Source: Ferrimicrobium sp. (GTDB taxonomy: Bacteria; Actinomycetota; Acidimicrobiia; Acidimicrobiales; Acidimicrobiaceae). Taken from it: a stretch of 6,024 bases of DNA. Shown one piece after another: positions 1-6,024 of the stretch. The notes below the pieces were generated by a model. It saw only the letters and a list, made by a program, of their open reading frames with translations, was not told the origin of the DNA and did not search any database. The stretch covers positions 1-6,024 of the forward strand of contig DAHXNM010000329.1 in NCBI GenBank assembly GCA_027365375.1, given 5' to 3'. The translations under genes were made by a program, and so were the position numbers. Positions within the stretch are counted from its first letter, which is position 1. Every line of letters begins with the position of its first letter.

Positions 1-2
1 TC

Positions 3-1718
3 TTGAAGACAACTGACGGCGGACAAGTCTTTACTACAGCGGCGCATGCGAGCGTGAACCTTACGGGACTGTCGGTGGCGGAGACTGCATCGACAACCGT
101 AGCCGCCTGGGGTAGCCACAGCATCCTGGTTAGCCACAACAGCGGATCGAAATGGTCAACCTCCATACTTCCACATACTATTCAACAGGTCGACTTTGCT
201 ACCTCATCGATAGGATTTGCCATAACCGGTCCTCCAGGAAGCCCACCAGCTGGATACGCAGCATCCCCAGCCTGGGTACTATGGCGCACAACAGATGGAG
301 GCGCTCACTGGATCCAAGTTCCAACATCAAGTCCACCAGCATCAATCTCCTTTGGTGCTGCGAGTGTAGGTTGGATGAGCACTGCGAACGGTGACATCTC
401 TCGGACAGTAAATTCAGGCCAGACCTGGAACCTCGTGACGCAGATTCCAACAAGTAATGGCGAATCGGCATCACTAAAGCCGTTTATCTCTCTTCATGCG
501 GCCTCAGCACAGACATGCTGGGCGCTTGTAGTAGGTGGTAGTCAGATGAGCCAAACATCTTACTCAGTATTCCGAACAACCAATGGAACGAACTGGAGTC
601 CAGTACTTGCACTGAGCACCGCTGGTGCGGGCCCCGCCCCTGGCAACCCGGGAAAGGTGCCCGAGGGCCCAGGTTCCTCACCTGGGCCTATGGCCGTCCT
701 GGGAGGGTCGAATAGTGCAGTGCTAGCGGGTGAGTGCAGAGCATGTGGTTTCGGTTCGACATCAGTTAGTTCGACTCAAAACGCCGGGGCCAGCTGGAAT
801 AACTTCCCCACTATTCAAAATGGAGGCGCATCTATCAGCATGTCCTTTGTCTCTCCGAGCGAAGGGTGGCTGCTCGATACCTCGGGGGCGGACATTTTTA
901 CTCTTCTTCAGACCCTCGATGGAGGGAGTACATGGAAGGAGGTCTACCCAATGGCGCATCCTCATCCAGTCAATAGCGTGTCATTCGTCAATGCGCAAGT
1001 TGGTTACGGAGTCGGTGTACCTGGCGATGCCAACGCTTTCCTAAAAACCGACAATGGTGGCCGTACCTGGAGCAAGATTGGTCACGTGCCTACTACTGCC
1101 AACGACTTCGTTACCGCGCAATTAGTTTTTCTCACCGAACAGCACGGATATTTAGTTTACAACAGTCCTTTCACTAAGAGCTGGATCTACGAAACCAATG
1201 ATGGGGGCACGTCGTGGACATTGTTAAAGAATCTGAATGGGGCTAACATGCTCCTAATATTTGCAGGCGCCCAGGATGGCGTAGCTTTCAGCCAGACACA
1301 GCACTGGGCCACCACCAACGGCGGCAAAAGCTGGTTCCAAGTGCAACTCAAGTCACCGTGGCTCCCGTGGCTCCCTACCTCGGACCCTGCAGTGGCTGGG
1401 CTGTATCTCGCCGGACTAGCTCATCTAACTATGGCAAAAACACTAACCGACATCATTCACTCTCAAAACAGACAATATGCTCAGATTAGCTTTGCAGGTT
1501 CCCAAGTGGCTTGGTTCCAGAACCAAAGCCACACTGGCTTTCTCCTCACTGCAGATGGGGGTGCTAAATGGAGCAACATACATGGTGTTAGCAACGTTGA
1601 CTTTGTCAGCAACTTTGACTTTGTCAACGGAGAGGATGGATGGGCGTTGTCGGGCGGTTTGCTACGGACCACCGACGGAGGCATAACGTGGACGTACGCC
1701 TCGCATCCGACTCCTTGA
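3..1718 (+). CDS. Asp-box (BNR/YCF48-like) beta-propeller protein, 5' partial
   Basis: The frame is open from the window edge to a TGA at 1716-1718. The TTG at position 3 has no room for a ribosome site, so the true start is almost certainly upstream. The visible 571 residues carry about a dozen Asp-box type motifs (T-x-D-G-G-x-x-W and variants): near residues 3-9, 45-51, 96-103, 135-142, 191-198, 258-265, 304-311, 349-356, 398-405, 437-444, 516-523 and 556-563. Such motifs sit in turns between blades of beta-propellers in sialidase-like, sortilin-like and YCF48-like proteins; they are structural and do not show enzymatic activity. A Gly/Pro-rich stretch at about residues 207-230 looks like a linker or loop insertion. 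There is no C-terminal membrane segment. Secretion is likely for this type but the signal peptide would lie outside the window. Substrate or partner is unknown. The next 165 bases show no clear terminator. Confidence 0.85.
   Translation: MKTTDGGQVFTTAAHASVNLTGLSVAETASTTVAAWGSHSILVSHNSGSKWSTSILPHTIQQVDFATSSIGFAITGPPGSPPAGYAASPAWVLWRTTDGGAHWIQVPTSSPPASISFGAASVGWMSTANGDISRTVNSGQTWNLVTQIPTSNGESASLKPFISLHAASAQTCWALVVGGSQMSQTSYSVFRTTNGTNWSPVLALSTAGAGPAPGNPGKVPEGPGSSPGPMAVLGGSNSAVLAGECRACGFGSTSVSSTQNAGASWNNFPTIQNGGASISMSFVSPSEGWLLDTSGADIFTLLQTLDGGSTWKEVYPMAHPHPVNSVSFVNAQVGYGVGVPGDANAFLKTDNGGRTWSKIGHVPTTANDFVTAQLVFLTEQHGYLVYNSPFTKSWIYETNDGGTSWTLLKNLNGANMLLIFAGAQDGVAFSQTQHWATTNGGKSWFQVQLKSPWLPWLPTSDPAVAGLYLAGLAHLTMAKTLTDIIHSQNRQYAQISFAGSQVAWFQNQSHTGFLLTADGGAKWSNIHGVSNVDFVSNFDFVNGEDGWALSGGLLRTTDGGITWTYASHPTP
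1356..1373 (+). repeat. 9-bp perfect tandem duplication inside the propeller gene
   Basis: The unit CCGTGGCTC occurs twice head to tail. It keeps the reading frame and encodes the repeated tripeptide in ...SPWLPWLPT.... It lies in a loop-like segment just after the Asp-box at residues 437-444. It looks like a small slippage or duplication event. Confidence 0.8.
1590..1625 (+). repeat. 18-bp imperfect tandem duplication inside the propeller gene
   Basis: Two adjacent 18-bp copies (1590-1607 and 1608-1625) differ at one base, G against T. They encode SNVDFV followed by SNFDFV, so six codons were duplicated in frame. This lies just before the last Asp-box, where other repeats of the protein have only one such strand. 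It therefore appears to be a recent local duplication rather than a whole propeller blade. Confidence 0.8.
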
Positions 1719-1883
1719 GAACTGTGATCGCAGGGGGTTGCTGGCGCGTGAGTACCAGCATTATTCGCCCACCCCAGCTAGATAGGTTGTGGTCCAAAGT
1801 GTGAGTAACTACAAGGGGGCGTCTACGTCTTTAAGCGGTTCAATGACTCCCGAACGCCAAGAAGGGAGTAGGTCTAGCGATGA

Positions 1884-2197
1884 TGGGGTTATGGGATGGA
1901 GGAATCCCTCCGGGCGATCTTCGCTGACGACCTTCGAATCAACGAAATGCTCGATCGCTGGTGTCAGCGAGCCTCGCGTTCGAGACTACCGAGTTTCATC
2001 CGACTGCCAAAGACCATCCGAACGCAAAAGAGAAGGTATCCTCGCCCCATCAGACTTAGGGTATCCAACAGGAGGGTCGAGGGACTCAACGCATGAGCCC
2101 GCTCAATCATTGCCAGTCCCACGGTCTTCACTCCGCAAAGGCTACCCTCGTCATGGTGATGCTAGCTTGTGGATCGCCTCAAGTGAAGCTACTCTAG
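1884..2197 (+). pseudogene. ISL3-family transposase, C-terminal relic
   Basis: The frame from 1884 to 2093 reads ...ESLRAIFADDLRINEMLDRWC... and then ...VSNRRVEGLNA. This matches the C-terminal part of ISL3-type DDE transposases, in which S-N-G-R-V-E-G-L-N carries the last catalytic acid; the Glu is kept but the usual Gly is Arg. A TGA at 2094-2096 interrupts the frame where a Lys codon is normal. The frame resumes as ARSIIAS and then must shift near 2117 into HGLHSAKATLVMVMLACG, which is the expected family ending (...R-x-x-G-F-H-S-A...), closing at TAG 2195-2197. The N-terminal zinc-binding and first catalytic-Asp parts are missing, and I find no terminal inverted repeats. The element is dead. 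The assignment comes from recognised family wording, not from a search. Confidence 0.8.
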
Positions 2198-2562
2198 GCT
2201 GGAACGAGTTGATGCGCATAGGTGTCAAGGGAGCTGAAACTGCGACTACTCGCAAGAGCTTCACTGTTGAGACCTTACGATTATTATCGATACCGATCCC
2301 ACTTCACGACACCCTATACAAACAATAGAATCTTCTCCAGGGCCAGAGGTAGCTCGCCAAGCATTGGTGCTCGTCGAGATCAAGGTTGAGGGGGGCGGAC
2401 CGCTCAGCACACACCGGCCCTTTCGGCTCTATTGAACCAATTGGGGCATCAGGCCTACCTGGAGTCCACTGTATGACCGAGGTGGCCATTGACGACCGAA
2501 ACCTAGTCTGCTATCATCCTGGTACAATCATTTCGCGCCCCAACCAACAGGAAGGCTGCGTC
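2198..2562. other. Intergenic stretch with one orphan open frame
   Basis: No intact gene is recognised. The most protein-like frame is on the + strand at 2271-2435, about 54 residues ending in TGA, with no start codon that has a ribosome site. Its central part reads PEVARQALVLVEIKVEGG, which has the hydrophobic and charged alternation of a beta strand and could be the tail of another broken gene. Longer open frames here on either strand look like chance: they run through the transposase relic out of frame or lack a ribosome site. The right-hand end of the dead IS may lie here, but I see no clear inverted repeat. Confidence 0.35.
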
Positions 2563-2568
2563 TATAAT
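2563..2568 (+). promoter_or_regulatory. Possible -10 box for the DUF4232 gene
   Basis: A perfect TATAAT lies 31 bases before the annotated ATG at 2600. It would place transcription start near 2575 and leave a leader of about 25 bases. No good -35 match is found at 16-18 bases upstream (the bases there are close to CCAACC), so this is a tentative call. The same bases would be coding if translation starts further upstream. Confidence 0.35.
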
Positions 2569-2599
2569 TCTGAGATTTAATCGATTACCTGGCAAAATC

Positions 2600-3190
2600 A
2601 TGGCATCGCTCTTGGCTGCCTTCGTTCTCGCATCGTGCGGGAGTTCACCTGCTGCGAGTCCAAGCTCGAAGTCGACTACCACGGCAACATCTAAGTCAGG
2701 TTCAAAGTCCCGAGCACCCACAGTTACTGAAGTACGTCGCGCCTCCTCCTGCTTCCCGTCGTCGCTCCATAGCAACATCGTGAATCAGGGTGCTGCCGGA
2801 GGCACCGACACGCTCGTGATTTCTCTGCGGAATGTCAGCCATCGTACGTGCAAACTCGCGGGCTATCCGGACGTACAAATGCTACGAGGATCGCGACACA
2901 TCCCCATTACTCTTGTTCGGTCAACTAACCCACCTGGATCGGTGAGCAGGTTGAGGGTTGCTCCTGTTGTCGTGTCCAGGAACGCCCACACATTCCTTCT
3001 GCTCTCCTACGGAAACGTAAGCGGTACGGGAGGCAACAGGGGTTGTGTGTTCATGAACTCCCTGGAGATTGGCGTACCTGGTCATCGAGGGTGGGTGCCG
3101 ATTTGGAAAGGGGTGGAGGCGCCAATCTGCGACCAGGGCGTCTTCGTTTCGCCGTTCACCGCAAGAGATCCACTGCCGAATACGCGCTGA
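2600..3190 (+). CDS. DUF4232-domain lipoprotein
   Basis: This 196-residue protein begins with a short hydrophobic segment ending in the lipobox LASC with Cys13, so it should be lipid-anchored on the outer face of the cytoplasmic membrane. Residues 14-45 form a Ser/Thr/Lys-rich linker. Residues 51-185 fit the DUF4232 pattern: a first Cys (51), GAAGG at 64-68, a strand LVISLRN, Cys84 followed by LAGYPDV, later Cys149 and Cys177. The four cysteines probably form two disulfides. DUF4232 domains are common in secreted or lipid-anchored actinobacterial proteins; their function is not known. The ATG at 2600 has no clear Shine-Dalgarno and gives a signal peptide without Lys or Arg. The same frame is open upstream and adds RFNRLPGKI, which would supply the missing positive charges but needs a rare start (ATT or CTG near 2569-2572), preceded by AGGAAGG at 2549-2555. 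No terminator is evident after the TGA. Confidence 0.82.
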   Translation: MASLLAAFVLASCGSSPAASPSSKSTTTATSKSGSKSRAPTVTEVRRASSCFPSSLHSNIVNQGAAGGTDTLVISLRNVSHRTCKLAGYPDVQMLRGSRHIPITLVRSTNPPGSVSRLRVAPVVVSRNAHTFLLLSYGNVSGTGGNRGCVFMNSLEIGVPGHRGWVPIWKGVEAPICDQGVFVSPFTARDPLPNTR

Positions 3191-3648
3191 GGCGTTCTGA
3201 ATCGTGCGCACGAACGCGACCAGCAAGCGCGCGAGTGTCGCTCCGCGGTCGGATCGGATGACCACGTTCTTGACTACGTAAAGTTCTCACACACTTGGCC
3301 TTGGCGAAATGGCGGTGACTCTGACGGGGGCCGAAGGGCCGTCCCAGCAGGGCCACCGCCTCGTCATGAACCCTGGAAGTTGATTCTTTGGGATTCACTT
3401 GCTCGATTCAAGGTGAGTTCACACATGAGTTCCCATTCCGACTGGTGTCGATGAACTTTGGTGGTTCGGATCTCTAGCACTGGTAAGCGCGAACATTGGT
3501 CGACCGCAGTTCATGGACCTGACTTCGGTGGAATCGCGTGCATTCAGGATTGCCGTCACCCGTCCGAATGGGGCGGGTACAGTTTCAAGAGCAGCAATTT
3601 GTTCGTGAAAGGCCGCGCCGTGTTTGCCCTGATTGTCCGCTTTACCGT
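3191..3648. other. Gap without a convincing gene; possible short gene remnant
   Basis: Open frames of 60-100 codons occur on both strands but none has a ribosome site or recognisable family. The most protein-like is + 3429-3608, open between TGA at 3426-3428 and TGA at 3606-3608. It contains ANIGRPQFMDLTSVESRAFR and could be a decayed fragment, but I cannot name it. GC is higher at about 3320-3365. The right edge of this gap is the 3' exon side of the group II intron. Confidence 0.4.
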
Positions 3649-3688
3649 GTAGGGTGGCGGGAGGGATCTTCCCCCTCCCGCTCCCGTC
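3649..3688 (-). ncRNA. Group II intron domain VI with branch-point A
   Basis: On the minus strand GCGGGAGGG pairs with CCCTCCCGC in a perfect 9-bp stem, extended by a GGG/CCC outer stem. An unpaired A at position 3655 sits between the two stems, seven bases from the predicted 3' end, which is where the lariat branch point is expected. The exact end could be 3649 or 3647 because the bases read CCCTACAC. The strong GC stem should not be mistaken for a terminator; it is not followed by a T run on either strand. Confidence 0.85.
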
Positions 3689-3722
3689 AAACCGGACGTG
3701 AACCTCTCGATTCATCCGGCTT
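3689..3722 (-). ncRNA. Group II intron domain V (catalytic hairpin)
   Basis: This 34-nt hairpin has the canonical architecture. On the minus strand the lower stem AAGCCGGA pairs with TCCGGTTT over eight base pairs including the AGC catalytic triad. A two-base CG bulge follows on the 3' side. The upper stem TGAATC pairs with GGTTCA, one pair being G-T, and a GAGA (GNRA) tetraloop closes it. Every element needed for metal binding is present, so the catalytic core is not visibly degraded. Confidence 0.92.
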
Positions 3723-4037
3723 CCTGCTCGCAGCTGCTCTGTGTTGGCTCATCTCCATTGCTGAATTGGCTAGTCCACCACAGCCCGTTCGCCTGGGGCC
3801 CTTGCTCCAGTCTCATTACAAGACCTTCTTCACTATTGCACCCCAGTCCGCCCCAGTGCGTAGCATCCGGTACTCTCGCCTTCGCCTTTCTAGCCTCGGC
3901 GTACTCCCGTTCCCCCCGTTTCCAAAGGGACAACTACACGACTGGTTCCTGAGTTCAATATGAAAGCCTGTACTACGCTCATGCCACCTATACACCGGAC
4001 GCCGCCTGGCCAGAACGAGAAACCCCGTCAGACTTAT

Positions 4038-4060
4038 CCCGGGCAGTGGAACAACCCCGG
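4038..4060 (-). other. Candidate EBS1 loop of the group II intron
   Basis: On the minus strand CCGGG (4060-4056) pairs with CCCGG (4043-4039), exposing a loop containing TTGTTC. Position within domain I and shape suggest the exon-binding loop. The predicted exon target would be GAACAA, but the bases just before the intron read CAAGCA, which pair only partly. The identity of this loop is an inference. Confidence 0.35.
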
Positions 4061-4283
4061 TTCTGATGTCATCAGAAGCTTTTCGATGCGTCATCGGATG
4101 GTTCGCTTTCGCTCATCTTCGTAGTACATACCTGACGGAGGTACCTCCGCCTTTTAACACAACGCTCACCACCCTGGCTCTTTACCAACGCAGCTTGTGC
4201 CGGTTTGATATCCCTTTCTCGTAAGTTGATATCGGAGGGCCAGGGAGCTAAAGCTCCTTCCTCCATCTTTCATATCGCACTGC

Positions 4284-5002
4284 TTGGCCAGCGACCTAGA
4301 AGGTCGACTTATGGTTAGCATTCACAGCACACGCTCCCCGACCACCTCGAAGCCTTCGGCGCGCTGGATTACCACTCCAAAGAGGACCTACAACGGTGGG
4401 CAATCGATCGCCGGGTCGACGAGTTTTTCAACAAGCGACCCGAGGAATGGGACAAAACTTTGGTAGAAAGACTCAAGATTAGGCCTAATCAACTATCCAG
4501 CGACTGGGGGGCTGTGCTTGAGGCTTTTGCGCGACGAAATGCAGTTGTCCACGCCGGCAGCCAGGTTGACCAAAAATATCTCACCCGTCTTCCGGATGGC
4601 CTAGAAAAACCAAGTCTTGGTACTCCAATCGTGTGTGATGAAAAGTATCTCATTGAAATATTGGATCTAATAGGACAACTCGGAACGTCGCTCGCGATTG
4701 CTTGGGTGGCCCACTTCCTGCCAGGAAGTCCCAATGTTGCGGAGTTGGCCGTTCAGCCCGTAGTGCGGGATTTATAGGAAAACCGATGGCAGGATGCCAA
4801 GGCTATTGCCGAAATTGCACTCAAAGATTGTGGACCGGATCATAACAATGACGAGCTTCGTATTAATCTGTGGATGGCGGGTCAGGAACTCTGAAACTAC
4901 TCACGATACGGAGGCACTGGAGATCATAGATTGCCATGCGACCTCTCTACATCAACGGAGGGAGATCGTTCGGTAGTTGTGCTATTGGAACGGGACTGTT
5001 AA
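4284..5002 (+). pseudogene. HEPN-like protein gene, frameshifted and interrupted
   Basis: The main open frame runs from 4319 (after TAG 4316-4318) to TAG 4775-4777. It contains KEDLQRWAIDRRVDEFF, then ARRNAVVHAGSQVDQKYL with an R-N-x3-H motif at 4535-4552, typical of HEPN domains, which in many families are RNases in toxin or antiviral systems. The same frame continues sensibly past the stop: ENRWQDAKAIAEIALKD and DELRINLWMAGQEL up to TGA 4892-4894. A shift there gives EIIDCHATSLHQRREIVR (4911-4973), and another may give VVVLLERDC ending at 5002. Upstream, LASDLEGRLMVSIHS from 4284 is in a different frame and may be the preceding piece. No start or ribosome site is visible; the N-terminus ends at the intron edge. 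At least one nonsense and two frameshift lesions make it non-functional unless the stops are read through. The 3' tail overlaps the convergent minus-strand gene. The overall protein resembles large HEPN-containing hypothetical proteins by memory only. Confidence 0.65.
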
Positions 5003-5816
5003 CTACAACCGGGTGCAGGCTATCAAGATGTTTCGTCATCCAAGCAGCCAGAGCAGCATGTTGATTATGGATACCCTTTTGTGCGTACTGGTCTCCGGCA
5101 ATCTTATTTCTCAACTCTGTGGTTGTAAGCGAATCGCGGAGAAGATGGACGGCTCCCGGAGAGATAAAGCTCTGTGTCGCAGTTTCACCATTAGGCAACG
5201 ACAGCGGTGGTGAACCCGCTGCCAAGTACCCGTGGTAGTTTTTCTGCGCCACTTGGAGCGCAGTGGAATACGGAACCATTTGATTAGTCGCCGCCGCGTA
5301 CCGCAAGAGCATCACATAAAGCGTTGCACTAGCAACGGCCTGTAATGAATAGGATCTTGAAGACTGTTCGATTGACTTGACGACAGTCGTCTCAATCGTC
5401 GACACGCTCATCGATGGCGATGTCCTGAGCTCTTGACCAAAACGACTAACCAGAGCGCTCATTTCGAAGCCACGCATCATTTGACCGACACCTAATGCAG
5501 AATCCGTATATTTCCCGTCGCGGACGGTAATACCTCGGGCTGTCATTTGGGCGACATCGGCAGATAGTGATGGCAACTTCGCCTCAGCCCACCGGACTAC
5601 AGCACCGGCCTCACCAAGCGGAACCGAAGAGGCTGGCTGCGTTGGCGAGACGTCGCTCGATGCACGGTGACTATGAATAACTGCTTGTGGTCGAACCGTG
5701 CCGTCGGTAAATCCGACGTAGGTGGCCAGTGCGCCCGCGCTTACGCAGGTTCCTATTGCCAGGATAACTACTCGCGAGCGTAACCGATGTGAATCACGAT
5801 CTGAGTTCTTGCTCAT
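4947..5816 (-). CDS. Membrane-anchored or exported protein of unknown function
   Basis: An intact 289-residue frame with ATG at 5816-5814 and a GGAAG ribosome site six bases upstream. Residues 1-15 are rich in Arg, Lys and Asp and are followed by one hydrophobic segment at about 16-36, so it is a type II membrane protein or has an uncleaved signal anchor. Residues 37-68 are Ser/Pro-rich and look like a linker. The rest is a mostly helical extracytoplasmic domain with helices around 70-95, 108-132, 140-180 and 220-265, and a Pro-rich tail. The only internal Cys is in the membrane segment. The helix-rich layout with an end reading HLDSLHPVVVNSPVPIAQLP loosely recalls the N-terminal chaperone part of SurA-like proteins in actinobacteria, but I do not recognise it firmly. 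It converges on the HEPN relic, overlapping its last 56 bases. Confidence 0.75.
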   Translation of the reverse strand: MSKNSDRDSHRLRSRVVILAIGTCVSAGALATYVGFTDGTVRPQAVIHSHRASSDVSPTQPASSVPLGEAGAVVRWAEAKLPSLSADVAQMTARGITVRDGKYTDSALGVGQMMRGFEMSALVSRFGQELRTSPSMSVSTIETTVVKSIEQSSRSYSLQAVASATLYVMLLRYAAATNQMVPYSTALQVAQKNYHGYLAAGSPPLSLPNGETATQSFISPGAVHLLRDSLTTTELRNKIAGDQYAQKGIHNQHAALAAWMTKHLDSLHPVVVNSPVPIAQLPNDLPPLM

Positions 5817-6024
5817 TTGTCACTTCCAGAAGGTAATGCTGGTTACTTAGATATTGCAATTGACCTCAATGTTATTAACTTCCGATAACCCAATAGACCC
5901 CATCACCTGCACCGCCGACCCGATAGGGGCCACGACATTGCGCTAGGAGGGTCCATGCCTCAGGGATGAGTAGACAGTGTTGGGGGCGACGTAGTTCGTC
6001 GCACGCGCCATGGCGTTCTTCCAT
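5817..6024 (-). promoter_or_regulatory. Upstream region of the 289-aa gene
   Basis: This AT-richer leader should contain the promoter, but no confident -35/-10 pair is seen. An interrupted palindrome TTGAGGTCAA occupies 5860-5869 and could be a small operator. Two short minus-strand frames cross the region: one open from the window edge (6024) to TAA at 5877-5875, and another from 5942 to TAA at 5849-5847 containing APIGSAVQVMGSIGLSEV. Neither has a ribosome site that can be judged, so either might be the end of an upstream gene or chance. On the + strand AGGAGG precedes an ATG at 5954 but that frame stops after four codons. Confidence 0.35.
5823..5827 (-). promoter_or_regulatory. Ribosome binding site of the 289-aa gene
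   Basis: GGAAG on the minus strand lies six bases before the ATG at 5816. It supports this start over any internal Met and agrees with the charged n-region placed before the hydrophobic segment. Confidence 0.7.

Larger units (their letters stand above)
3649..4280 (-). ncRNA. Group II intron without an internal maturase gene
   Basis: Read on the minus strand, the element starts at 4280 with GUGCG, the bacterial group II 5' consensus, and ends at 3649 with ...CCCUAC (AY ending). It is a self-splicing ribozyme type that inserts into DNA with help from a reverse transcriptase/maturase. Domain V (3689-3722) and domain VI (3649-3688) are near perfect. Domain I to III territory holds several strong hairpins: GGAGC/GCTCC at 4244-4257, GATATC/GATATC at 4207-4212 with 4228-4233, a 14-base palindrome at 4136-4149 and TTCTGATG/CATCAGAA at 4061-4077. 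The minus-strand segment at about 3898-3925 with CTTTGGAAACGG resembles conserved intron wording. At about 632 nt it has the size of the ribozyme alone. No reverse transcriptase motif such as YADD appears in any frame, so domain IV is short and the intron would need a maturase in trans. Protein frames crossing it are chance. Confidence 0.85.

Noticed and set aside
1789..2328. 179-codon + strand frame starting at GTG
   Set aside because: It runs out of frame through the ISL3 transposase relic, and its composition is unlike a normal protein.
2921..3265. 114-codon minus-strand frame
   Set aside because: It is the antisense shadow of the DUF4232 gene, which has a lipobox and the family cysteines.
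3656..3684. Strong GC hairpin considered as a rho-independent terminator
   Set aside because: There is no T run after it on either strand, and its position and bulged A fit intron domain VI.
3419..3715. 98-codon minus-strand frame beginning MNREVHVRFDG
   Set aside because: Its first residues are a translation of intron domain V, a frequent false gene call. The rest has no recognisable family.
3538..3963. 141-codon + strand frame ending in ...GQLHDWFLSSI
   Set aside because: It runs antisense across domains V, VI and further parts of the group II intron. Its conserved wording is explained by RNA conservation, and it has no ribosome site.
3816..4094. 92-codon minus-strand frame inside the intron, considered as a maturase remnant
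   Set aside because: No reverse transcriptase, maturase or endonuclease motif is present, and the bases are accounted for by intron RNA structure.
4977..5213. 78-codon + strand frame
   Set aside because: It lies antisense to the well-supported 289-aa gene and has no ribosome site.
1..6024. CRISPR array, tRNA or rRNA genes
   Set aside because: No regularly spaced repeats, cloverleaf or conserved rRNA segments were seen on either strand by eye.

Overview
The window looks like an accessory, decaying stretch of an actinobacterial chromosome. The clues are a DUF4232-type lipoprotein, an ISL3-type transposase relic whose wording resembles actinobacterial copies, and moderate rather than extreme GC. 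A mid-GC lineage such as Acidimicrobiia would fit, but that is only an inference from flavour; nothing here fixes the taxon.

Layout from left to right. (1) Positions 3-1718 (+): the C-terminal 571 codons of a large Asp-box (BNR / YCF48-like) beta-propeller protein whose start lies outside the window. (2) 1719-2562: no intact gene. It holds the frameshifted C-terminal end of an ISL3-family transposase (1884-2197) and then a short orphan open frame. (3) 2600-3190 (+): a DUF4232 lipoprotein with a lipobox cysteine and an oddly short signal peptide. (4) 3191-3648: no convincing gene. (5) 3649-4280 (-): the main find, a compact group II intron of about 632 nt with GUGCG at the 5' end, a textbook 34-nt domain V, and a domain VI with a bulged A seven bases from the 3' end. 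No reverse transcriptase/maturase frame lies inside it. (6) 4284-5002 (+): a broken gene abutting the intron, encoding a HEPN-like protein (RNxxxH motif) split by frameshifts and stops. (7) 4947-5816 (-): an intact 289-residue exported or membrane-anchored protein of unknown function with a good ribosome binding site. (8) 5817-6024: its upstream region, with short open frames but no gene that can be supported.

The intact genes (beta-propeller, DUF4232 lipoprotein, 289-aa anchored protein) all encode proteins predicted to act outside the cytoplasmic membrane. They are on different strands and separated by debris, so no operon or shared pathway can be claimed. The middle of the window is best read as a landing zone for mobile elements: a dead IS, an intron without its own maturase, and a decayed possible defence-type (HEPN) gene side by side.
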